Assembly (NCBI RefSeq): GCF_018691265.1
Contig: NW_024881329.1
Coordinates: forward strand, 4,588,001 to 4,652,000
From: Tyto alba
Lineage: Eukaryota; Chordata; Aves; Strigiformes; Tytonidae
DNA length: 64,000 nucleotides
Reading direction: 5' to 3'
A program made the translations under genes and the position numbers. A model generated the notes under the pieces. That model saw only the letters and a list, made by a program, of their open reading frames with translations, had not been told where the DNA came from and searched no databases. Within the stretch, counting starts at the first letter, position 1. Each line of letters opens with the position of its first letter. Shown here in pieces: positions 1 to 15,014 of the stretch.

Positions 1-841
1 GAGGAAAGGCCAAGGCAGCAGTGCTATCTTGTGCTTCCTACTAGCTTGCAATTGTAGGGATGTCAGACCTTTCAGCTTGTACAACCGACAGGCTCAGCAG
101 TACAGCTTTCAGATTTCCAAGGCCCCCATTAATCATTCCCCCCAGAGCTCCACAGTAGACTGCTCATATTTTGTGACCTTAGGGGAGAGGGAATTCAATA
201 TTTATGATGTGTCTTCATGTGGGACCTTTGCTCATTGACACAACAGTATACACCTTGGCAGCTAACCAATAAATGCTACCACTGCAACAGATTCATCTCA
301 GCCTTGAGAAGCAGATTGGGTCAGCTGAGAGACGTACCACTGGACTCCTGGGCTCCGAGAGGCAGTGTCCAGGTTCAGTACTGACCTCAAGTCACCAGTG
401 TGTCTGGGGAAAGGGCTGACAGCTTCATTTTATTTTGTTTAAACTCATACACCTGCTAAAACAGCACTTTGTTTCCCAGGCTCTTCCATTCCCAAACCTT
501 AAGAGAGGCTGTCTTTATGGCCAGTACCGGGATGGGAGCCCCAACAGCAGGTTAGGGTTGCAATGTGGTCTCTGATCAGCACCACTCGCATCACCCTGAG
601 GGGGCTTAAACCCTGGCACTGTCAAAAACACAAAAGGGTAGAGGAGCCTTTGCTCCACAGTAGTTACAATCTGGAGATTGTGTGTGTGGAAGAGTCCAGA
701 GGAAACAGAAATGCAGACACGTAACAAAAGAGCTTCTAACACAGATTGAGGAAAAATAGACTTACTTTCCAGCAAGTCCCAAGGATACAGACCAAAGGAG
801 GGTGAACTCACAAATCTAAAGGAGCCCTATGCCATACCTAC

Positions 842-892
842 CTTGAAGCTGTTTGTAGGTTGATATGCTGGCAAAATTCAGATTCTGATTTT
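842..892 (-). other. Weak candidate 51-nt exon, minus strand
   Basis: Minus strand. The donor side is good (CTTCAAG then GTAGGTATGG). The acceptor (gagaattaaaatgtag) lacks a proper polypyrimidine tract. The length is a multiple of three, and in phase 1 it encodes a peptide containing NLNFASISTYKQL, with compatible phase to the 33-nt candidate at 3210-3242. Another exon-like segment (about 762-811, ending CTGGAAA then GTAAGTC) lies too close to be spliced together with it. Low support. Confidence 0.13.
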
Positions 893-3209
893 CTACATTT
901 TAATTCTCAAGAGTAAGCCAAGAGCTCCCAAGAATCCTGCTGCCAATACAGGCACCTGAATAATACGTGGAAGTATTTATTACCAAGCAAGTCTTGCCTG
1001 GGACACAGGCCGTGTTCATATTCCAAAGCTGGCAGTGAAGATGGGAAAAATCAACACCACTTTCAACCTTTAGCTACAAAGGTATCACTTTCTAGCACTT
1101 ATTTGTATTTGACATGAAATCAGCATTGGGATCAATCCATATTTAAAATGGTTTCTAACAGTGCCTGACTGAGTAGCACCAGCCAGACTGTACAAAATAG
1201 TTTTGTTTCTTAATTCAGTTTATACCTCTCAGAGGATGGGGCATTTAGCCAGATGGAGCAAAGCCTGCAGTACATTTTCCTGGGAGTTGCACAAGGCTGA
1301 GTCAACAAGCAACAACTTAGACTACACCTGCCTGTTTCAGCCCAGCAGGAACAACTTTCTACTTGCTAACTGCCAAAAAAAAAAAAAAAGAAAAAAAAAA
1401 AATTAAAACTCTTTAAGAGGAAAAAAAGTGCATATTAAAGAAAAAAGGATCAGAGTGTTTCCTCACAGCAACCTATTGCTTGCAATATTGCTTGTATAAT
1501 ACAGTGCTGAAGAGGAGCTCCGTCATTACCCCTCAGGAGTTCAGTGACAAGGCCCTGCCACTTCATTAATTGTAAATCTGCTCACACACATTCAGCTACA
1601 GGATGCTCTGAGGTTATCAGTGTTCCTCATTGTCCCAGTGAAATTTAAAACAGGTTCACCCAGCATTATGAAAATAAGGAAACTCAAGCTGCTGGTAAAA
1701 CATAACCTTTTCAGATGACAGGTGCAAGCTGCTTCTGGTCCGTATGACATTTTACACCAATAAGGACTTTATCAGGAGAAAGCTGCAGCGCAAAAAAGAT
1801 GATTTGGGGATTGAGGTCAGCTGGAGCTCTTCCACTAGCACCTATGAACCTCACTGCAACCAGAAGGACCTTATCCCACAGGTCCCGTGAGATACAGGAC
1901 ACTAACATCCTTCCCCGTGTCTTGGAGATCTGACTGTGCAGCTTCTGTGTAGCCGGAAAGGGCAATGGCCTAAGAGCAGATGGAGAGAAGCACTTCAAGA
2001 GGGTGTCCCTGCAAAAGAATGCCCTGGGATGGGGTGATGAGCCACTGAGCTCCTGCCCTCTTTCAGAGTTCACTAAAGGTTTTAGGAGTGCTCTTCAGAG
2101 CTGACTCAAACACTGGCACGGTTAGATCTTTAAAACTTCCTGGCTTTTCAAAAGCATGAGAAAATGGTTCACATGACAAACAATTCCCTGTTCAAGGGCA
2201 AGCAGAAAACACAGTATAAATGCTAAGGCAGGAGCGCTGATGGTGAAGCAGCAATTGCACACTTACTGCTGGTCCTCTTCCCCCAAAACAGAAGTCTAAC
2301 ACTGGTTTCTATTTTCTCTTCTGGGCTGGTAGGGGATTTTTGCTCACACCTTAGAATGTCCGGACCGTCTCCTACAGACCAATACAAGGCAGCAGACTTT
2401 CCAGCCCTACAACTGAGTTACACAGGGCTTTGCAAAGGCACAGTGTTAGAGCAGGGGGGAAATATCAGGATTGAGCCCCAAAATGTGAATTCTTAGGTGT
2501 ATAGCTCTGAGTTTTCATATGTCGCAGAAAATGAGGACCTAATTTCACTGGCACAGCCTCTGACACTATGTTAGGATGCATAAGAAAATAGCATGGTATG
2601 AATAACTTAGTCAAATTCAACACTGATCAAGCTGATGAGACTCTTAGTAGACTTTTCAAGCTTTACACATGACACAGCCAATCAACTACAACCTGTATTA
2701 ACACGGGGTGAGGGAGAAAAATCCTCTTTTCTTCCACTAAAGTTATGCTTGGAAGTGGGTCTTCTGCTTAATATCTTCCCAGCAATACACTCTTTCCTTC
2801 ATATGTCTCATCCTGGAAACAAGAGCTGCTGGGTTTCCTTCAACTTACTGGAAAGGGATGCTGGTATATGAAAAGGGGACTCGCACGACATTTCTGAGAA
2901 GGGTATTGCAAATTTGCTTAGAAAAAGCTACTCTTGTGTGCCCTTCACTGCTGGATAGCCTGACATTAACACTGACACATCCACATCCCTCTGCCACTCA
3001 GAGAGTTACACAGTGGTCATGCTCTGTCTCCTGATAAAGGAGGAAGAAGCATTTATATTCATACCTTAAAAAAAAAATAGCAGAGGGTGGAGGTGGTTGG
3101 GTTTGTACGCCTCCTTCCATGGAAGCAACTTGTGCACGTGAAGCTAACCCAGCAGAGTAGGAGAATGGCGAGATAAAAACTAAACCCGCATCAGCCCACC
3201 CTTTCTTAC
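893..3209. other. Non-coding stretch, no gene seen
   Basis: AT-rich sequence with short chance frames, the longest a 120-codon frame at 1711-2073 on the minus strand without family resemblance or splice support, and one poly(A) tract. Probably intronic if the leftward gene model is right. Confidence 0.6.
1375..1402. repeat. Poly(A) tract with one G interruption
   Basis: Fifteen A, one G, then twelve A. Simple repeat. Confidence 0.92.
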
Positions 3210-3242
3210 CTGAAATTAATTGATACAGGAACGATTCCAAAT
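3210..3242 (-). other. Candidate 33-nt microexon, minus strand
   Basis: Minus strand. Acceptor atgctttttttcttttag, then 33 nt, then ATTTCAG followed by GTAAGAAAGG; both borders are close to ideal. The length is a multiple of three. Entered in phase 1 it encodes LESFLYQLIS with a split codon at each end, and it leaves the same phase, so it could be included or skipped without breaking a frame. A second phase is also open. No homology is recognised. It would lie about 20 kb downstream of the CpG island. Confidence 0.28.
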
Positions 3243-6200
3243 CTAAAAGAAAAAAAGCATATTTAGAGATTAAATTTACAAATGAAAGTCTGTTCTTCAT
3301 GTACTTTGTTGCCAAGATAATTTTCAGTATCATGTGCTTGCTCTGTGATATTTATTAGTAATAATTATACTGAAACAGCACAAGAGTACTGTCTCCTATA
3401 AATTTAGGTGTTAGCTACAAGCAAAAGCACAAATACTGAGCCCCAGTTTTGAGAATGTTAAAAGCCCTCCAGTTTGCCCTGGGGCACAGAAGACCCATGA
3501 GAACGAAACTGAGCTCTGACATTTGTTGGTCAGAACTCAACATCAGTTAAAAGTATGTCCCACTCTGCTAGGGCCAAACTTGGAAGCAATGTGATAACCC
3601 ACAATACTTCCACCCTATTAATCTTCCACCACACTGGTGAAAGGCTCTCAGACAACCTGTCTCCTCCAGGCTCCCACACAGCACATGGGCCAATGACTTT
3701 AACACCAGGCTCATTTCTCCAAGACTGCTGATGGCCTGATGTCTTTCACAAACATGAAGATCCAAACTCATGAACTATAATTATCAAGACTGCAGATGAA
3801 TCCAGATTAGGGAATCAAATTACAGGACAGGTTTTACTCTGGATTATCTCTTCTGGTTATCATAAACACAGCTTAGTTTCATCTGAAGGTGATCCAGTTT
3901 GCATACTCCAGGACTGCTCCACAACATGAACTGGAGCACAGGAAACGGAGATCACTCCACAAGTGGAGACTGTATCTGCAAAGCACAATCCTTATCTGAG
4001 CAAAAATGCTACTGGAAACACCCTAAATCCCCTCCCACTTCACCACACACAGCACAGCCCTTAACCTCATAAACCAAAGGAGATCTTAAGTATGTACTAC
4101 ACTCCAGTACGTGTTCTAACTCTGGTGGTACAAGCATGTGCGTAAAAACAGACTGGGTTTTTCTTTCCTTTCTGAGTCTTATAACTCACACATGGACTAC
4201 ACCTCACCTAATCAGGACTAAGAAAATCATCACAACTGGGATCTTGAGGGGGGATCACAATTCCCTCTTGCTAACATCGCATACAGGATCCATACACTCC
4301 TGATTCGTACAGGTAAGCTGGAGAGAGAGAACCCACTGTCACAATCCAGTCATTGAGAATTCAAATATAACAGCCCAGGACACAACTTGAGCCACTAAAA
4401 CCAGAAAATTATGTTTTGGGCTTCAGATGTAACTGCTCAGTACTGGCTCCCCGAGATCCTACATACACAGCACTGCAGTGGGCAGAGAGGGAAGAGCATC
4501 ATAACACTACCAGGAGCACCAAGAGCTGCCTCTTTGTTGCCTGCCTCCACCACAACTCAGCTGCACCTGTGTGTCTTTGGTCAGCAAGCAACTAGGAAGG
4601 AGCCTTTCCCCCAAGCTGAGCTTCTCAGTGTGAACTGCCCCAACTCTTTTCCAATTATACTGTATGACACAAAGCAAAAAAGAAAAAATTCCATGTATCT
4701 CGCATGGAAAAAGAAGACAAAAGCCTATTTTGGGTGACAAAGGCCTGACATTTCGAAGTGATGGATCTGTGGTCTTTGTAAGGAGTCAGCCTTGCAATTT
4801 GCAGCCCACATTACAGTGCTCCGAAGCTATTCACGCTGATTTGCCAATGCTGGTATTGTGTTTGCATGCTTGGCACTTCTGGACTATTCCAGGATTTCTC
4901 CCCATCGCTGACTGGACACATTCTTCACCATGTTAAGAAGGGGGTGACCCATCGCCTCAGGCTGGGGGGAAATGCGGATAATTGCTTTTGAGAAGCACAA
5001 CAACCATATGTCTGGCTTGTGGGGGAACAGCTCGACCCTGCTCTCCCACCCAGCAGACCACAGCAGCTATACTAGCTCAATGCAGCTGTGCACTGCCTGG
5101 TATAAGGAATTTGACATTTATGTTCTGATTTAGTAAAGCATAGAGCTCAATCTGTTCAAGAACCTGCTTTATCTGATTTGCATTGCCCTTCTGCCCAGTT
5201 GGCTTCGGTGCATGCCACCCGGCATGGGTGCTTGCCGTGGTGCCTGTGTTCAGCAGCAGCATAGGGAGCCCCAAATCTCATCCCCAGAACTGCCTCTCCC
5301 AGGGACGCTCACACAGACTTCTCAGAGCAAATGTCAGCTTTTCTGTTCATGAATAATTAAAAAGCAACCCAAACCACAAAACCTTAACAACAATCCTACC
5401 TTCTAAAATATAACTTTAATAGACTTTGTTCCCCTCAGATTCATTCTGCGTTTATGCAATTACAGGGTGTGTCTGTACTCACAGCTCTCCAGCACTGGCA
5501 GATCCCTGTGCAAGTGAGAAGCTTTGGAAAAGCCTGGTTTCAATTATATGTGAGCAGTGGGGTATTTCCACTTGAAAAATTCTACTGTTTGACAACAGTA
5601 TTTTACCCTGACCAAATACAGCCCTTCAGGTTTTCCAGTGCATTTAGTACATACTAATTAAGCTTACATTGCCTCAGTGACGGAAAGGGGTATCACCTCA
5701 AACATGCAAGGAAAAAAAAAAAAAAACCCAGAGAAATAAAAATTACTTACGGTTAGAAAAGAGTCAAGTGGTAGTGACTTTCCCTGGATAGATCAACAAT
5801 AAGGCAAGAAGCTTCTGGGAGCCATCTCCCACAACAAATTAACTTGGAAGGACTGATTTATCAGGCTGTGCTGGAGAGCGCAGGGAAGAGCGGAGGAGAG
5901 AAGAGGCCGGCAGCCAGAGCACCCACGCTGCAAAGGGCAGGTGACCCTGGGACTGGCGGAGGCACCCACTGGTGGGGCTGCCTGGAACACAGCAATTCTG
6001 TTTTGCAAAGGAATTCAGGGCCTCAATGTTTGCTTTCACACTGCACTAGAAGTACTGATGGTGCTGAGCTCAGCAACACCTCATATTTGAAGGACCAATC
6101 TATCCAACTTATTCTTTGCAGTGAACAAGTCTTTAATGCTCAGAGGTAACTATCTTTAAGGCCATCAATTCCCTTCTATACACACACTTCCCAGGAAAGG

Positions 6201-9200
6201 CAAGTATAAAATATATGATGGCATTTTATACACTGAGGTCTCTTTCCTTCAAGTACACCAATGTAAATCGATAATGAAGACAATGAGATTGCACATCCAG
6301 GACTTTACATGCTCATCTGTACAGGCAGGTGAACACATAGCAATCTCTGTGTGAAAACAGTATCATTTATACAAAGTGACTAAATTAAAGAAAAAAGTTA
6401 TATACAGAAAGTATTGTATACTCTCCTATGGATATTAAAACACACAGCACTAGTACATACTCAAATAGGTATGATGACATATCAGCAAGGCCAACATAAT
6501 GATATAAAGGGGCATCCCCTTGGTTAGCATCACAGACCACATGCCCTACAAACTGCAGTCTACCACGGAATTTATAGCATTATTTTTCAGAGACTAAAAT
6601 GAAATGTCAGTTTCTTGATAGCCTATGTATCTGCCAGTAACTGGGTGGGGACACACAACAGGGGAACATGGACAGACACATATAACCCAAATATGAAGTG
6701 AACCGAAAATGATTTCACAGATATCGAACAAAATGTCTGTGAGATGGTGTCTGGTTAGATCGGCAGAAGACAGAGACAGAGAGGAAAATGACCTTGCACT
6801 GCACAATCAAGCAATTCATATGGATGAACCAGATACCCCAAATTACCAGCTAGTGGGAGAACTGTATTGCAAATGTAGCTCCACCTCCAACATACCAAGT
6901 GCTGACTTAATCCTATTTGCAAAATGAGAAAATACGGACAAAATAAAGTCAGTCACCTTTCTGAACTTGACCATTTTCCACCTGGTAAAAATGTAGTAGC
7001 ATACTGAGCAGAAGCTTCAGGTGGTATAAATCAGTACAGCTCTGTTGTCACCAAGGATGGAAAAGGATAATGCACTTTTGCAGTAGTTGCTCTCCCTCAA
7101 AATCAAGTGCACACATTGCTTGATCTCCTCTGGCAGCCTGTGTGCGTACGCATGCATGTGGGCATACCCTCGCTAAGACAAGTTTCATAAACCCACTGTG
7201 TTACACCTCTGTGTTGCTGAACACTGCACGCGAGGGGGTCTTAGCTCTACTCTGCCATGGTCCTTTTCTGGGCATCAAGGGGAGAAGATTATATGGATGA
7301 CAGAGCTGGAAAAGCTCTGCTTCAATTAATGCAATAAAGATGTTTTCTTCTAAGGAGCTTTAATCTGCAAGACTGTAACTTTCACTCTCCAAATAGAGCT
7401 CAAATTCCTGACCTTGGCACAGCATCACAGAGGACTTGTTTTCACTCACACGGATTAACTGTCACTGAACAACTCATCCAAGATAATTGGCACAACCACT
7501 CCTTTTCTTCAAAGCTAGCATTTCCTCACCTATTTTCCCTTCTTCCTTCAACGAGTGCGTAACATACAATAGTGAGCACATAATGTATAACAGTGACTTT
7601 AATTACCACCACATCAATTGGCAAGAGTGTTATCCTGAACAAAGTCTGCCAACTGTATGAAGTGAATGAAGGCACAACGCAGAGCTGTATAAAAGGCACC
7701 TGCAAGTGCCCTGCTCCAAGTACCAGACACAGTTGTGCGCATTGCTACGGACTCTGCCTGCCTCCTGGGAACGCGGCTGCAGCAGCCCAGGGGGAACGCC
7801 TGGCCCACACAGCTACCTCGCTTCCAGACAAGTAAGTGTGCCGGTACTGACCGCTTGCTCCGGACAAACCTCTCCCCGTGCTCTCAGCTGCATGCATCCA
7901 CACAGGTTACATGCCAACAGAGAGGCCTATGACCCATCCACAGTGTTATCTTGGAGTTAAGTCCAATATATTTTGTTCTTCTACAGAGCAAATGGCTTCC
8001 TCTGGCACTAAGGCTACTATTCACAAACTTGAAAGGTCTGGGGAGTGTAAAAGAGGATACTAAAGAGCTGTTGGCTCTATCTCGTGTTTTAGCTAGGGCT
8101 GCTATGATTTGCTGTTTCATAATCAATTTCACAGTATTTTTTTCCTTTTAAACCTCAGGGGATTGCTTTGAAAAAAATGTTTGTTTGTTTGTTTATTAGT
8201 AAAACCTGAAAAAAACCTTTTCTGGTTGAAGAGAAAAGCTTGGAAGCGTGTGTGGAACATAAGCTTGAATTTTAAAAATTTAACAGTAAAGAGGGCTCCT
8301 TAACCCCCTTCTTCCCCCCCCCCCCCGCTTAAAGTTTCTATTTTTGAACTGAGCTTCACAATTTCTAACAACTTTGGGATCTCCAAGATTGACAATATTT
8401 TCCTGGATATTTAATATTTTCCCTAACAAACAGATGAGCAAAGTACTTTCTGAGAAGTGCTGTCCCAGCTATTTTGACTATACCTGCATACTACAGATTT
8501 AATTTTGAATAACTAGTCATATGCAATCTGTCTCTCTCCAGCCGTGAATTGATCTCCGTCTCATTTAAATTTGGAAAAAAAAGCTGGAAGAATGGCTGGA
8601 AGCTCTGAAATAGGGCAGTTCTGCCCACTCTCCCACCAGCAATTTTCAAAGGGCTGCAATTCAATGTGCAAACACAGGCTTTCCCCGCTCCCTCCAGCCG
8701 CACACCCCCTCCCCTCTGCCTGACATCCTGCAATGCTGTGGCCTCCAGAGATGTCCCTTGGTTTGTGTGACAGAAGGGAGGTGGGCCAGCTCTCCCTCTT
8801 GGATCAATTCAAGTAGTCACTGGATTTTATATGTGGGATGCAGTGGGCTTGCACAACCAGGTGTGCAGAGGAGCCCGATTACCCTGGCTTAGGGGGAACA
8901 TCAAATCACCTCCAGGAGAGTAAGGAACCCAGTGCCCACACCCTTGAGGGATATACACAGGTCAGGAAGCCTCCCTTGGTAAATCCCAGCCCAAATCAAT
9001 TAAAAAGAAAGCAGATGACAGAAAGAAGTTAAATGCTGCTACTCTAAAGCATCTTCTTAATTTCGAGCACAGCTCTGAAGCAAGTAGCAGCAATTAAAAC
9101 ACCAGCCTTTGTAATTACAGCACAGGAGCCTTTCTCCGCCCTCGCAGCTAGCTGTAACTGCTCTCACTTCTGGAGAGCTCTTCAGCAGCCACGCTCATCC

Positions 9201-12200
9201 ACATTGATGCTCCAGCTCTCCCTCCAGCTCACTACTGTCCTCCACCACTGGCTCTCTGGGACCTGTTTGAGCAGCATCTTGCCCTGATCAACGATAAGGG
9301 CTTTGGGACACCATTGCAATATCAAATCTCAACAGCAGCATAACACGTCAGGCAACTTGTTTCAGATGAACTGAGGCAGCTGTAAGAGGAAGGGAAGGAG
9401 CTAGGGGAAATGTTAGTCATCACACAATGAAATCTTCCCTGACTTCGTTCACCAAAACCAAAATGGTAACATGGTCTAATCAGGACCCTCCAACCATTTA
9501 GGTGCCAACCTGATTTATCTATAGTGATTTCTATTCTGTTCAAGTCTTTGCTGGGCAACTAGATTGGGAATTTTACACAGTGAATGGGCCATCTGAACCA
9601 CAGTCTATTACTACCTTCTCACAAATACTCCTCTGATTGGGGGAGGAACACTCATCCATCAAACACCTTGGTGCCTTCTCTGCTTGCCACATGTTGCAAT
9701 TATTTGCTTTGGCACAGCAGATCTCCGGACAGTGAGCAGGCACACTGTTATTTTCCCCAGCGACAGCACTGAAAAAGGAAAGCATATAAATTATAGCAGT
9801 CTTGGGCCTGCCTTCATTTATCCTGCAAGAAACAGGATTTTTCTGGTGTGTCTAGTGCTATTTCTTTTTGAAAAAATACACTGCATCACTGCTCCCAGCT
9901 TTCCTTGCCCCAGGAAGGGACAGTGCTGAATACATACCCAGCCAAGGCTCCCCACTGTGCAAATAAAACTTCATGGAAGAAAACCTTTTCAGCACAAGGT
10001 ACTTGAGCTCTGCACACCCTGGGGGAGACAGAGGAAGTTTTTCTGCCCCAATTTTACACGCATTTTGCATCAATTTTACACTTCCAGAGCAGCTGCTGTC
10101 TTGCACGCTGGAAAATTCATAAACACACAGTAAGGGACATGTCCTGCTTGCACCTACAAACATGGCAGGTCCCTGACATTCTACAGGTTCATTGCATCAC
10201 ACTCCACGTGAGTCCATGAAACACGCACAGCTCAGAGAAAATCAGACCACAATGAAAGACCAAATGTCTACAAAGATAATGCCTTTATATATTCAAGCCG
10301 TAAGTACAACCCATGGGCTTGATTTACTTTTTCTCCCATCGTTTGTTTTATGCCCCCCATTCCTCCCGATGATTTTGGTGGGATTTAGATCAGGGCCTAA
10401 ATAGATATACAGAATCAAAAAATCCATTTCAAGCTGAGGAGAGATGGGAACAGTTTATCGCTTTCTTTTAAAGTATTTAGACCACCTCTCCTGGGAAAGA
10501 CTGCACCAAAGGAAGGAAAGCAACATATCTGTCTACCTGAATGGGGTGTCTGAAACAGCAGGGAGATAGCTGTGGAAATAAAGCAAAGGCTCTGGACTAC
10601 CACAAGTCTAATTAAACCTTGATTTAACTGGGGTTGCAATTTTTAATCTGGATTTTATTACTACTGATAAGGAGAGCTGCTGAAGCATTCCTTATGTTTC
10701 CTTAAGATCATTCTATCCAGCAGTCCATGGAATGTATTCTATGGCAATTAGTATCTTTTCACTGGGACAGACAACTACACTGGCAGCTTCTAGCACAGAC
10801 ACAACACATCAAGTCACATAAAGGAAAAAATTATCATTAGCTAAAAATACCTGAATTAAAACAAAAAAGTGTTTCAGCTGCCATGGTGTTACCCCACCTT
10901 CCTTTCCTTGGGTTGGTCTGTCTTCTCTGTGACCACTGAGATAGCCTCTGATATTTTCATAACTGCCTGATTTATTATTAGTTTTTAAATAGAAGTGAGA
11001 GACACTTCCTTGAATTATGTTTATGAAAAAAATGCAATCTGACAAATGGGGTTTTTTTTTGCTAATGATCCATCCAAAGTCTATGAATAACTAGTGAAAA
11101 TATCAAGAAAATGCCCAGTAAATCAGCTGTGAATGAGAACAGCGGCAGGTCATGACATACTTTTTTCCCCCACTTTCCAGAAGCTGCTCATTAAGTCCAG
11201 TTTTAAACTGGGGTGAAGACAAGCCGCAGAAATTCCCCGGATGAGATAACACTGGTATCTGATTAGCGAGAAATGTAACATCAATCAGAAAGACTTGTAA
11301 GAAAGATATCACTGTTGTGCGTACCCAGGCACCGGCATTACACAATGTGTTTGCCCCAGAGCATCCTGCCCACCTGCTCCCTTCCTGCTCACCTCAGACC
11401 TTCCTGAAATTAGGACCATTTCTCCAGTCGCATTCGAAGTTTCCACCTTTATCTCTCAGCCTGCCTAAAAACAGTGCTGGCTAAACAAAGCATTTAGGAG
11501 TGGAAATTACTGTATTTTGTGAGAGAGATACTCCAGAGATCAGGAAGACCAGCACACAAACCCAAACAGAGCAACGCCGGATGCTTTCATAAGGAAAACC
11601 TTCTGCATCCTTTCTTACAGTAGAAATGATCTCAGAGAGGAAAGAATGACCTCCAGATGTAAGTCATCCTACGAAAAAGATACTTAAAGGTGAAGCTCAA
11701 GATTTTTGTATGTAAACCCTTTGGGGTTTTCTAATAAGTCTGTTTAGGTACCTTGCACACATTTGCTGGGTGAAGAGCAACACGTTTGTCCAGTAGAAAG
11801 CAAGTACAGAAACACACAGTGTTATTCTGCACAAGCACGATAAACATTTAAAACATTTAATTATAAAAGGCTAGAAAGGCAGGCATGAATGTGACTCCCC
11901 ATACTCGGGATGGCAGGATGCTGGGAATGCTCCTTCAGCCCTCACACAGCCAGCAGCTCACTCGACCTCCAGCACATTTCAGTGATTTATAATGCAGCAG
12001 CCATTACCAGGACAAATATGTGCAGAGTCCCAATGCATACCACGCTCTGTAAAAAAGTAAAACCCACTGAGTTGCCCAAAAGTGCTTTGGCTGAAGTAAT
12101 TCAAATAGGAAAACAGTACTTTTGAAATAAATCCATTTCAGGTGGATCTGGCTTGTTTCCAACACCAATTAATAGCAATATGGAATTCTTGGGCAGCTAA

Positions 12201-15014
12201 ATATGCAGCTTCTGCCCACTGGACTTTAATGTAATGTAAAACACTAAAAAACCTGAATCTCTTAGCCAGAGACTACACATGCTGTTTCCGCCAATACAGA
12301 TCTTTCAACACACCCTTTTTGGAAAGTATTTACATTCAAATTCATTTTGAGGGTAGTTTGGCAGTAAGAACTGCAGCACACAATTCCTCTACTGTAGCCA
12401 TATAAGTGTTATAATTCAGCTTTCTAGTCATGTGTTCTTAGGTATCTACAGAGATGCTATAGGGAGGGGTAGCAGCAAATGCCCCGTTACAAGAAAAACA
12501 AGCCAGCACATCCCTGAAAGACACTTTTGTCCATTTCCTTTAACAAAAATACACCAGCTGTTCTGCCTCTTTGTGCAAAATAACAAACTACCCTAATTCA
12601 CCACACTAATATCCATCAACCTGCCACAAGTGCCTCCCGCCCCCACAAACAGTAGCCCTGTGAGGAAGCAGCACCTTTCCCTCCCAGCTCCCACACGCCC
12701 ACCCAAGCTCTCAATCGTGGCCGGTGTTAAAGCATCTCCAACTTGACTGCCGACACTCATCTGCTGCCCAACCACTACTGTTATACTTAAGCCACAGCCT
12801 TGCCTCCAACAATATGAGTTCTGTATCAGTGAAGACCATTTGGGGTTACAAGAAAAACAGCACTACAGTTTCAAACCGAGGCATCTCAGAGACAAAAAAC
12901 AATAGGGATGTTTGGCAGCGACGGAAAAAAAGAGGAGGCAACGTTGTATTTCACTGAATTACCATAACTGTACATAACAGAAGATTCTTAACAGGTAACA
13001 TGGAAAATAATTGCTAAAAATTGGGAATATATAAGACCTTGTGAATTTGCGAGCAGAGAGATTCTTCTAGCAGCCTTTTAAATCAACTTAGTGTCTCATT
13101 TTCCAAATATCAACTCCTGATCGTTTCCTTTCACTTCTGTATTCAGTGTTCAAGGCACACTTTTCTTGCATCTTCCCTATACCCTGCTTCAGGAAAGGAC
13201 AATCACTGGGACAGGGGACAGTGGCATACAAGGGATGCTTGGGAAAGCTGCTCATAACTTTTATTTTTATACATTTGTGCCAGCTGGTAATTCATCTTTT
13301 ACAAAGCTGTGGATGGCTGAAATTTCATGCCAAGGAAACCATGCTCTGTTTAATAATAAGAACAATCAAATACCATGATTTGTAGGAAGTAACTTTTTTT
13401 CCTTGACCTTTTTATTACTGGCAAAACGTCAAAAGATTATTAAAGTGCAGAGAGCACAATCTATGATAAATAAGCTTGTGTTGCCACATACCAGCCCAAA
13501 ACGCCCCCTCCTCTCTGTCCAGACACGTACCTTAGTTTTCCAAAACGGCTCTGATTTATAAAGAATTATAGATAACCAACAGAATCTGAATGCCAAGTGC
13601 AATACCGTGGGCGAACAGGGCTTGCTCAATTCCTGGAAGCATAAACAAGGGAGGGAAGGAACAAAAAAAGCAAGAACCAGAACGCAGCCTTACTTCTGTA
13701 TGTGGCAGCTGCAAGATCACTGCTGGCATAACACATGCAATCTTTACCTTTACCTGAAATACAGCATCAAGAAAAAATGGAAAAGAGCCAGCAAAAATCA
13801 CAAGGTTTTATCCAGGCCTTAAAGCAACTGCAATGAGAGTTTTAAAGTGTTCAACCTACTTCACTAATCAAAGACACTTAATGCATCACCTGATCACAGA
13901 CTGCAATTACTTAGAGGGAAAAGATGTCAGAAAGCTGGAAAAATTAAGCTAGAAAAAAGCCAGGCTGGAGACAAAGTACACATCTTTTACAGTGAAGATA
14001 ATTACCATTTGCACACATTCTGAAGAGCACAAAAGAATCACCAACAAAAATTAAAATGCACTGCATGCCTAAGATACATGCTGTAATTCAACCAGAAGTT
14101 ACCAGGTGTGAGGTAAGAATCTCAGGCTAAAACCCTGTGGTCTGCAGACGCAAAGTCAAATGAGATCAACAGGTCTGATACTTCTGGCTTTAAAATCCAG
14201 GATGCAAAGGAAAGCTGAACTGTCCAAAAAGCAAACTCCAACCTTCCTATCTGAGCCCACTTACTCACCAGATAAGCAACTTACGAGATCACCGTGCCAA
14301 GTGCTGCGGAGTCTTTCCCCAGGCTGCCCGAGTGCTGCCCCTCACTACACTGTAAGCAAGCAGCAAGGCAGCCTGCAATGGGCAGCTCATGTTGCTTGTT
14401 AAACATTTCTAGTTTTCTGCATTTATTCTCCACTTACTTCTTCTAACATCCATTCCCAAATCAGCCTGAAGAAAAAATTGTTTTACTGACTTCAGTAAAA
14501 TAAACATTTTTATTATTTCATATGCTGTTTCATTTTCTGGTACTCAAAACTAAATGGTACAGATATTTAGAGTACTAGGAGTCTCCTCTGTAGCTCATCT
14601 AGTATAGACTCACTGAGCCAATGGCTTAGAATGCTGTAGGATTGCCCATTAAAAATACTAAAGTATAATTCAAGGCTTCCTACAGGCACAGTCTATGTGT
14701 GCAGCTCAGCTCATTTTCCAAACATTATTAAGAGCTACACTGTTTAATTCACCAGTACATTTTGATGTTAAATGAAAGCAAAGAGCATGACAAAAAGGTG
14801 GCAGTGGGAAAGAAAAAAAAAAAAAAGCCTGCAGATTTCCCACTAGCTATATCCAGAGAGTAAACCATACTCTGGCCAGGACAGGGCAGGAAAACGGGGC
14901 CAAATAACCCAGAGAAGAGATCAGACCCTCTCTGTATCCTCATAACAAAGTCTTGTAGGTCAGCAGCACAGGAAAATAAATAAAAACCCAACCCCAAAAC
15001 TTACTTTCTGTTCA
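3243..15014. other. Non-coding stretch, no gene seen
   Basis: About 12 kb without a convincing exon. Scattered splice-like pairs on the minus strand bound very short segments, for example 25 nt near 6950-6975 encoding VENGQVQK and 60 nt near 13700-13760. They have no homology and are expected by chance. Contains one poly(C) tract. Confidence 0.6.
8314..8326. repeat. Poly(C) tract, 13 bases
   Basis: A short uninterrupted C run, flanked by a C/T-rich stretch. Confidence 0.9.

Noticed and set aside
5746..5930. Minus-strand donor ACC-GTAAGT at 5745 with a possible upstream exon
   Set aside because: The segment upstream has stops in all frames and the nearest acceptor lies in a GC-rich repeat-free stretch with no other support.
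13700..13760. A 60-nt minus-strand segment encoding VKVKIACVMPAVILQLPHTE between a good acceptor and a GAA-GTAAGG donor
   Set aside because: Two frames are open, it has no homology, and similar segments recur by chance every few kilobases; it does not add phase support to the other candidates.
14269..14355. Minus-strand segment with a good acceptor and two alternative donors near 14270-14290
   Set aside because: It has stop codons in every frame to the better donor; treated as a chance splice pair.
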